A DNA stretch of 64,000 nucleotides. It comes from Maratus speciosus (Eukaryota > Arthropoda > Arachnida > Araneae > Salticidae). The stretch's first letter is position 1; every line of letters begins with the position of its first letter. Below the pieces are notes generated by a model. That model was not told the origin of the DNA. It worked only from the letters and a program-made list of their open reading frames with translations, and did not search any database. Shown here piece by piece: positions 56,941-64,000 of the stretch. The position numbers were made by a program, and so were the translations under genes. The stretch spans positions 281,401,083 to 281,465,082 of the forward strand of contig OZ010799.1 of NCBI GenBank assembly GCA_963932465.1. The letters are read 5' to 3'.

Positions 56941-57363
56941 CGGGTGCCCCAAAAATGACTGATGGAATTAAAATTCCATAACTTGCAAGCGGCGATATAA
57001 AAAAATCTTGCAGCTGTGTTATGTAAGATGTCAGGAGTTTTTATGCTGCGAGTCTCAGTTTGAGTTACAAATAGCATCGATAGATGGCGCTGAAAGCAAT
57101 AACCGCTAAATCCAGGCTCGATTTTTCGGCCTCTCTCTTCTTCCATGGGAAAAAAAAGAGATTAAAATGTATTGAATGGATCCCGAAGTGCCAAAAATCG
57201 GTTCTGGACTGAGCGCCTATTGCTCTTAGTGCCATCTATTGTTTGAAATTCGAACTAAAATCAAGATTCACACTACAAAAACTCCTAACATCATGCATAA
57301 AATCTGTCACCGTTTGGAAGTTATTGAATTTTAAAATCCATCAGTCATTTTTGGGACACCCGG
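56941..57363. mobile_element. Foldback element, CGGGTGCCCC ends (copy C)
   Basis: CGGGTGCCCCAAAAATGACT to GTCATTTTTGGGACACCCG. Interior TAGATGGCGCTGAAAGCAAT and its mirror form long arms. It lies only 12 bp of TA-rich DNA away from copy B. Confidence 0.9.
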
Positions 57364-58271
57364 TATATATGTTACGATATCGGGTTACTGGAAAACAAAT
57401 TCGTCGATCTCATAGCGATGTAGATGAAGAAGTTGAACGTAGCATGGAGTTGGCGCATAGATGAACGAACATGTAGTAAAGGAAAATAGAGCAACAGCTT
57501 CGCCTATTTAATTGAACAGTTTAATCTTTGTATACGATGATAATTTCTCATTAAAGATGATTGGCAATCAAGTGGCTTATGACAAAAACAATGGAAATGA
57601 AGAGTGGGATTTCTCCAGGAGACGAGTAACGAATGCAATACTGTTCACAGGATTTTATTCAATAAGATCGGGCAGCAGTTGTCACAACTCACGATGCAGT
57701 GTCATCAATAACGTCGATGTGGAAACATCTATAATCAATAGTAATCATTTGATTACATCAAAAAGGTAAAATCTTTAGAAAAAACATCATTTTTGTCAGA
57801 CACACAGCTAGGCGGCAGTTTACATTTCAAAAAACTCAGCAAAATCCGCTTGAGAAACGTACGTAACTGATTTTTAATTTACAAGCGTAGGAATACAATT
57901 TTGACGTAGTACGCGCTCTAAACCAATTAGGATGCAAAGAAATCACGCCTTGAAAACAGTACTGACAGAGCGGGTGAAGGAATAATAAAGCAAAAATGAA
58001 CCCCGTAATAAAGCGCGGGAAGGTAAATCTCGGCTGGAATAAAAATAAAAATGGCTACCGAAGAACATTCTAAAATGCGAAAGATCGGAAATGGAACATT
58101 TAATTTAAGAATACTAAAAGCGTAATAATTAAGTAAATTAGACAAGTGAGACATTAAATTAAAGGCAATTTAACAGAATTAATGATAGAGATTATTTAAG
58201 AATAAGGATTTAGTGAATATAGATAATTAATTTAGAATAGTACAGGGAAATCGCGGAGATAGATCTAATAT
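57364..58271. other. Unassigned; possible LTR-element interior
   Basis: Plus-strand open stretches at 57375-57464 (GKQIRRSHSDVDEEVER) and 57512-57769 have a more protein-like composition than their surroundings, but no family is recognised. A solo LTR-like repeat follows. A (TA)n run lies at 58278-58300. Confidence 0.3.
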
Positions 58272-59336
58272 TGTAACATATATATATATATATATATATA
58301 TGTTATATAAAAAATTTTACTTTTACTATTCATTTAAATTATTCTAAATTGCCGGCATATTCATTATTTCCTTTTTTTTAAATACGCTCTATTATTTATT
58401 TCTAGTTAAATTCCTATAAATTTAAAACGCGTATCTTAATAATAGATTTATTCCAAAACGTAATCTAAACTTTTAATCCCTTCATTAATTTTTATCGTCT
58501 ACCAAACTGTAAGGTTCTGAACGCAGTTACTTATTTTTCGAATGTTTATCAAAGCCATTTTTACATTTTTATTCTATTTCATCTCATTTTCCCGCCCGCT
58601 AGGCGATAGCATTTTCACATCGAAATCCATCCATTAGCGGCGCCGGGATTCTTTTCTGTGACGTTTCTCGGTCGCTTTCCATTGGTTGTATGACGGATCG
58701 CAGTTTCACTTAGAGTCTCGTTCGTGATTTGGTTTTGCTAGCCTGAAGTTTTCATTTCAATCGGAATTCCTCCGCGCATTCTGATAAATAGCTAGAGCAT
58801 GAGTTCAGTAGTAGATTTTTTGTGCTGTTGAATTGTACACTTAATTTGTTACCCGGTGTCCTAAGCCATGTAGAATACTCCTTTCGTGAATTAACATCTA
58901 TTTCGCATGAGTAACTAGTTCATGCTCGAGTGGAATGCTCTGATTTCTCATACAGTGGGAATTGTTTAATGTTGGTATGTTCTGATGGAATAAACAGTTT
59001 CCTATGACTACGTTTCCAGGTTTTTAATTCGGAAAACCCCAGATTTCTTCATACACCTTTTTTCACCACTCACGCAGCCTAATCTGCCTTATCTTCATCA
59101 TGAATAAATAAGAGTTTGATTGGACTCTACCAATATTATCATGCTCTACAGCTGCTAAATTTTCACAGAGTTGATACCTCCACTAGCGATGCTTGTGCTA
59201 AGTGGTATGATTGCCATACAACATCACCAGCGGCTGATTAATATGTGGTACTAATCCAGGAATATGAAATAAAAAACCCGACGTCATTGTTCGACTTAAC
59301 CCATTAAATTGGTTCGTAATATATATATACATTACA
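58272..59336 (+). mobile_element. LTR-like ~1-kb repeat (copy 2)
   Basis: It begins TGTAACATATATATATA and ends TATATATACATTACA, so it has TG...CA ends with a short inverted repeat. AATAT and AATAC flank it (four of five). This fits a solo LTR. Copy 1 at 33946 is highly similar. No coding sequence. Confidence 0.65.
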
Positions 59337-60964
59337 AATACACGTCAAAAATAATAATATATCATAGTCTAATGTACATAATAATGGGCGATATTAGCAA
59401 CAATGCTATTTAAACTGAATGAACAATAAAGATCTGGCACAAACACTGTTTTGTTTTCATACGCTCGCTGACATGCGCCACCTGGTGTGCAGTGGGCAAA
59501 TATCACTGGAAAAGTGTAAGAAAAAACCCCGTTAAGATGTTTTTATTTTTTCACTAAAAGTTTTTGTTTCTAAAAAATTTTTGCATACTTGAGGCGGACG
59601 GAGAGGCGAGCTATATAAAAGTTGAAGAGGGAGAAATTTGATCAGAAATGAAACAGCGATCAGTTTAATTGCATTGGATAAATATTTTTTATGCTATATC
59701 ATTATTGTAAAAGTTTAATTGTCATTCAATAAAAAAAAACTGCCTTTTAAATTTCGGATTTGTATTATTAAAGGATCCTTGAAAAATACAACTGGTTTAA
59801 TATTTTTTAGTTTTGCCTTGTTTATTTTTAGTTTCTGTATTCAATTATTGTTTGCAGAAAAAGATGTAAACCGGACGAATATTTCCCTATTTTTCCATAG
59901 ATATTTGATATTTTTATAAATTGAATTAAATAATATTTCGTGTCATAAATCAACGTGTCAATTTTATTGTAAAATCTGAAAACAAATATTTGTGCCATGC
60001 ATATTCATAAACTCCTACGCATAGTTTATACATACAAATGGGATATAATCAAATAGTGGAGCAAAACAAACCATATTTTACTCGATGTTTCATCAAACAA
60101 TATTTATTAAATCCAATGAAGGAATTTTGATCATATGCGAAAATTCTTGTATGCAATAAGTTATTACGAATACAATTCTCAGTAGTGTTTCATGAAAAAT
60201 GTTTTCTGGATTCGCATTCATATAGTAAAGCAAAATAATGTTAGAAAATGCAAATAGAAACGCTATTGGTTATATAATTACTCGTAAATATAGGTAGGCA
60301 TAAAAATGTTTTAATGATTCGAACTTGATATCACCATCAACATAATAAGAATGAATTTTCCCTGAAATTACTAACAATTTAAATTAAATTATGTATACGA
60401 AAAACAATGTTCAATGTCTTACAATCAAAATTCTGCTGTTAGAAATCTTTATTTGTTTTTCCTCATTTTTATGTTTTGTAATTGCAATATGGACGTATAA
60501 TGCTTCTCATATGTACTCTGATAATGATTAAATTATACCTGATAATGTTTCTAGTTGTGCTAAAGTCTCAGATTTGCAAAAGATGGATATACATGTGTTC
60601 CGTAATACATGCGTTAATTTGACCCTGGTTTAATGAGTTTCAAACTAGAATCTTTTTCAAAGAAATGAAATTAAACATCTTCCACTTAGAAACCTGAAAT
60701 TAAATAAATAAAGATTCCTGAAATAAAAGCTATGGTTCAAAACGTGGTTAACCTGTGTCAAATTGATCCAGATAATACTTCAGATTTGTGGGAAGGTGGC
60801 AGCTATGGATATAGCACATCTGTGCTTTTAGGTGTCGAAACTTTAGAGTAAATCAAATAAGTGACGCAGAGTAATCACTCTAATTCGCATACTTCCGGAA
60901 AATGCATTTCGTTAGCACTTCGTTAGGTTACTTTTAGAGATATATGTATATATATTTTTTAATG
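59337..60964. other. Unassigned AT-rich DNA
   Basis: Nothing recognised apart from the promoter-like site at 59605-59665. Confidence 0.3.
59605..59665 (+). promoter_or_regulatory. Possible TATA/initiator promoter
   Basis: GCTATATAAAAG at ~59609 is followed by TCAGAA at ~59642 and TCAGTT at ~59660, similar to arthropod initiators at about +1 and beyond. No downstream gene is identified, so this is weak. Confidence 0.25.
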
Positions 60965-61207
60965 TTCAACCCCTTGAAGTGTGGTGGTTCATTTTTGGAC
61001 CACTTAATTTTAATTCCTAAACGCCACATTAGCACCAGAATTTTAGAAAGAAACTTTTCCTTTTATTAAGTACGTGATAAAAAATAAAATAAAATAAAAA
61101 AATAAATCAGGTACTTATTTTAAAGTGAATTTCTTTATAAATTCTTGTTCCAGTCAATTACTTCAGCTCTTTTCGAATAGAAGTGCTTTGCCCCTGAAAG
61201 GGTTGAA
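60965..61207. mobile_element. TTAA-type MITE, family 2 (copy 2)
   Basis: TTCAACCCCTTGAAG, GTGGTTCATTTTTGGACCAC and GCCCCTGAAAGGGTTGAA match the copy at 45919. The target flanks read TTCA/TTGA rather than TTAA. Confidence 0.8.
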
Positions 61208-61722
61208 ACATACCTGCAACTCTTACAGTAGTCTCCACTAGTGCAAAACGAGATTTTGTATCATTATTTGTTATTTTCTTATGAATTTGTAAAGTTTAAA
61301 TGGGGGGGGGGGGTATTCGGCCATCATGTAGGTGTGAAGGGTGAAAGAAACAATTTTAGGTATGATACTCAGTTCTCCATAATAATATAAATAAAATTAT
61401 ATTTTATAATCTGACATGTTCTAATAGTTATGCGATATAAAACCTACGCTTTTCAAAAGTATTGTCATTAATACCATGATTATTGTTTAAATTATTCCTA
61501 ATATTTTATATTGCAAACCATTATGGCCAAACTACGAATTTTTACGTACTTTTATTTTCGTGTAGAAATATTTTATTTCTAGGATAGCAGAATTTCTATA
61601 ATTGAATAAAAAACTATTTCTGTACAAAAAGTTAGTGGTATTTAAAAATCTGAAGATTGGAAACTATGCTGTAACAATCAAAATGGTACAATAAATATTG
61701 TCATTACGTCATTATGGGGAAA
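61208..61722. other. Unassigned AT-rich DNA
   Basis: A G12 run at 61303-61314; otherwise nothing recognised. Confidence 0.3.
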
Positions 61723-61877
61723 TCCTAGGCGAACGAAAGAGACAGACTGCCGAGGTGTGTTTCGCTTACCACTATTTTCAGACAGTTTGAGTCACGTGAT
61801 GCACGAAAACAGGTGCATTGCGAGCTCACGTGACTCTAACAGTCTAATGCGAAAGACTCTTTTTCTTTAACCTCGAG
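61723..61877. mobile_element. Foldback element related to 48196
   Basis: CCTAGGCGAACGAAAGAGAC and, reversed, CCTCGAGGTTAAAGAAAAAG are inverted ends. The interior GTCACGTGATGCACGA parallels GCCACGTGATGCTCGA in the 48-kb copy. Confidence 0.7.
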
Positions 61878-62017
61878 GAAAGTGATAAGCGATTATGTTA
61901 TAATGACAAATTGGCTAGAGTTTAAGTATTTCGTACCAGATATCAGATAAAAAAGAAGATTAAAAATTCACTTGAAACCTGTTATAAAAAGAGTGTGCAC
62001 CAAAAAAGGGCGTTATA

Positions 62018-62100
62018 CAGTCGGACCTCTATTTAACGAAGTAGCTAAATCCTGAAAAAAAGTTCGTTATATGGAAAATTCGTTAAATAGAGAGTCATCT
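62018..62100. mobile_element. Single pogo-type terminus
   Basis: TA-CAGTCGGACCTCTATTTA, with a nearby inverted inner copy GTTAAATAGAG, resembles the ends at 34980 and 36539. No opposite end in the window. Confidence 0.55.
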
Positions 62101-62152
62101 TTTAAAGTACTTTAAACTACATAAAACATATTTTAAGTCCATAAACACTGAA

Positions 62153-62184
62153 TATAATTGTCTGAGCGAAGCGAAGGCTAATAC
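62153..62184. repeat. Short dispersed repeat (second copy)
   Basis: Same ATATAATTGTCTGAGCGAAG and CGAAGGCTAAT sequence as at 49155. Confidence 0.6.
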
Positions 62185-62310
62185 TCAGCGAAATATTACT
62201 GCCCAGACATTTTACAGTCGACTGATTTATATGTTGAGCACCGGACCCATGACGATTCCTGACACAATAGGGAAAAAACACAAGAAAAAATATTGAGTTA
62301 AAAGTGGTTA

Positions 62311-62327
62311 GGGGGGGGGGGGGGGGG
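62311..62327. repeat. G17 homopolymer
   Basis: Uninterrupted G run followed nearby by GGGGGGG at 62354-62360. It could form G-quadruplex or slip. Confidence 0.95.
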
Positions 62328-62394
62328 TTGGAGAATTAAAAAGAGTCGGCGAGGGGGGGAAACTCCTGTTTTGGACTGATTTTGGATCGTGTCA

Positions 62395-63470
62395 TGGGTT
62401 TCTGGTGCCGTGGAGTGAGTTGTGTGGAGTGGGTTTCAGAGTTGTGACTATCGTGGAGTGGGTTGTGTGGAGTGGGTTTCGGAGTTGTAAATATCGTGGA
62501 GTGGGTTTCAGAGTTGTGACTATCGTGGAGTGGGTTTCAGAGTTGTGACTATCGTGGAGTGGGTTGTGTGGAGTGGGTTTCAGAGTTGTAAATATCGTGG
62601 AGTGGGTTTCAGAGTTGTGACTATCGTGGAGTGGGTTGTGTGGAGTGGGTTTCAGAGTTGTGACTATCGTGGAGTGGGTTGTGTGGAGTGGGTTTCAGAG
62701 TTGTAAATATCATGGAGTGGGTTTCATATGTTTTGAGTGTGAGGGTTGATTTCAGTGTGAAGGTTTCAGAGTTGTGACTATCGTGGAGTGGGTTGTGTGG
62801 AGTGGGTTTCAGAGTTGTAAATATCATGGAGTGGGTTTCATATGTTTTGAGTGTGAGGGTTGATTTCAGTATGAAGGTTTCAGAGTTGTGACTATCGTGG
62901 AGTGGGTTGTGTGGAGTGGGTTTCAGAGTTGTAAATATCGTGGAGTGGGTTTCAGAGTTGTAAATATCGTGGAGTGGGTTGTGTGGAGTGGGTTTCAGAG
63001 TTGTAAATATCATGGAGTGGGTTTCAGAGTTGTAAATATCATGGAGTGGGTTTCATATGTTTTGAGTGTGAGGGTTGTTTTCAGTGTGAAGGTTTCAGAG
63101 TTGTGACTATCGTGGAGTGGGTTGTGTGGAGTGGGTTTCATATGTTTTGAGTGTGAGGGTTTCAAAGTCGTGTTTATCGTGGAGTGGGTTGTTGTCCGTG
63201 TGAGGGTTTCAAAGTCGTGTTTATCGTGGAGTGGGTTGTTTTCAGTGTGAGGGTTGTTGTCCGTGTGAGGGTTTCAGAGTCGTGTTTATCGTGGAGTGGG
63301 TTGTTTTCAGTGTGAGGGTTGTTGTCCGTGTGAGGGTTTCAAAGTTGTGTTTATCGTGGAGTGGGTTGTTGTCCGTGTAAGGGTTTCAAAGTTGTGTTTA
63401 TCGTGGAGTGGGTTTCATATGGTTTTCCGATGTTTTTATAGGGGTCCTTTCATAGAATGGGTTTCACAGT
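62395..63470. repeat. G/T-rich higher-order minisatellite
   Basis: Units of 29 bp (ATCGTGGAGTGGGTTTCAGA then GTTGTGACT) and 43 bp (the same plus a 14-bp GTGTGGAGTGGGTT insert) alternate irregularly. GTGTGAGGGTT variants increase to the right. A 130-codon minus-strand frame (62621-63013) is a by-product. Confidence 0.9.
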
Positions 63471-63484
63471 TTTGTTTTGGGGGA

Positions 63485-63740
63485 GGTGCCCTCTGTGGTA
63501 GGGTCTTTTTCGAAACATCCCAACTCGTATTCACGCTCGAGGTCGAAGGAAAAGCACAGTAAAACCTTCGACGGTTAGGCGGACGGCCACCACCCCCGCC
63601 GAAATAAAAAAAGGGACTTTTGTGTGTGGGGTGCCCTCTGTGGCAGGGTCTTTTGCGGGGGGTGGACCTAACCCGTATTCACGCTCGAGGTCGAAGGAAA
63701 ACCACAGTAAAACCTTCGACAGTTAGGACCCGATCCCTGA
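63485..63740 (-). mobile_element. Two tandem SINE-body fragments
   Basis: GTGCCCTCTGTGG...CCTAACCCGTATTCACGC...ACCTTCGAC-GTTAGG occurs at about 63485-63580 and 63631-63730. It matches the body of the SINE at 40512-40755 in the same orientation, but lacks the tRNA head. Confidence 0.65.
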
Positions 63741-64000
63741 AAAAGAAGACTTTAATCTTTCTCTCACCCTGAAAAAGAAAACATCGCCCTGAAAAAGAAA
63801 AACTTTCTCTTTATTCTTTCTCTCTCTCTCCCTGAAACCCATTTTATACTTTTCTCTCCCTGAAAAAGAAAACATCGCCCTGAAAAAGAAAAACTTTCTC
63901 TTTATTCTTTCTCTCTCTCTCCCTGAAACCCATTTTATACTTTTCTCTCCCTGAAAAAGAAAACATCGCCCTGAAAAAGAAAAACTTTCTCTTTATTCTT
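63740..64000. repeat. 91-bp tandem array, continues past the window
   Basis: ACATCGCCCTGAAAAAGAAA recurs at 63781, 63872 and 63963, exactly 91 bp apart. Units also hold CTTTCTCTTTATTCTTTC and CCCATTTTATAC and appear almost identical. Confidence 0.95.

Noticed and set aside
57243..57769. Possible host exons or gag fragment
   Set aside because: Part lies in foldback copy C, and the rest shows no recognisable domain.
33946..59336. One full-length LTR retrotransposon between the two LTR-like copies
   Set aside because: No gag, protease, reverse transcriptase or integrase is recognisable in the 24 kb between them; solo LTRs are simpler.
62621..63013. 130-codon minus-strand frame, the longest in the window
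   Set aside because: Its TLKPTPHNPLHD repeats are the complement of the G/T-rich minisatellite.

Overview
The window is AT-rich, repeat-saturated eukaryotic DNA. I could not support any intact host protein-coding gene in it. The transposon content (Helitrons, Tc1, pogo, hAT-like and TTAA-target inverted-repeat elements, a Penelope-like retroelement with a GIY-YIG domain, tRNA-derived SINEs, satellites) fits a large arthropod genome. A spider or other chelicerate is a reasonable guess, but nothing here proves it. All recognisable coding sequence is transposon-derived and mostly decayed.

Layout. 0-8 kb: an inverted-repeat element, a tRNA-derived SINE, a 31-bp minisatellite, a ~412-bp satellite and a Helitron 3' end. 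8-12.7 kb: a 102/84-bp higher-order array rich in TGACGTCA-like sites, a ~325-bp array with one inverted outlying unit, and an 848-bp foldback element. 14-18.5 kb: three foldback or miniature elements, then a complete minus-strand Helitron (15956-18543) with a decayed helicase C-terminus and two internal tandem arrays. 19.3-26 kb: two nested inverted-repeat elements and a Tc1 element whose transposase is split by another repeat-bearing element. 26.8-30.2 kb: a plus-strand Helitron made mostly of ~300-bp repeats. 30.2-33.7 kb: a pogo-like transposase relic abutting a 2.9-kb inverted-repeat element, which contains a head-to-head Penelope-like dimer and an hAT-like MITE. 34-39.3 kb: an LTR-like copy, a pogo-type MITE with a foldback inside it, a homogeneous 173-bp array and a second Penelope-like remnant. 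40-48.4 kb: a SINE, an element with a zinc-finger transposase tail, several TTAA MITEs, a short Helitron and foldbacks. 49-53.4 kb: two inverted-repeat elements and a minus-strand Helitron whose empty site is preserved in a paralogous repeat at 7 kb. 55.5-59.3 kb: a cluster of nested elements in TA-rich DNA and a second LTR-like copy. 62-64 kb: G-rich minisatellites that run off the end of the window.

The strongest leads are: (1) a near-perfect inverted dimer of a 5'-truncated Penelope-like element with a 13-bp flanking direct repeat, carrying hammerhead-like motifs in both arms, plus a second hammerhead-like motif with the same unusual extra nucleotide at 39.1 kb; (2) a ~47-bp core module shared, at fixed spacing, by miniature elements with different termini; (3) a Helitron validated to the base by a paralogous empty site; and (4) a decayed Helitron that kept its ends, helicase remnants and two satellite blocks. 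I did not find evidence for a wholly new host system.
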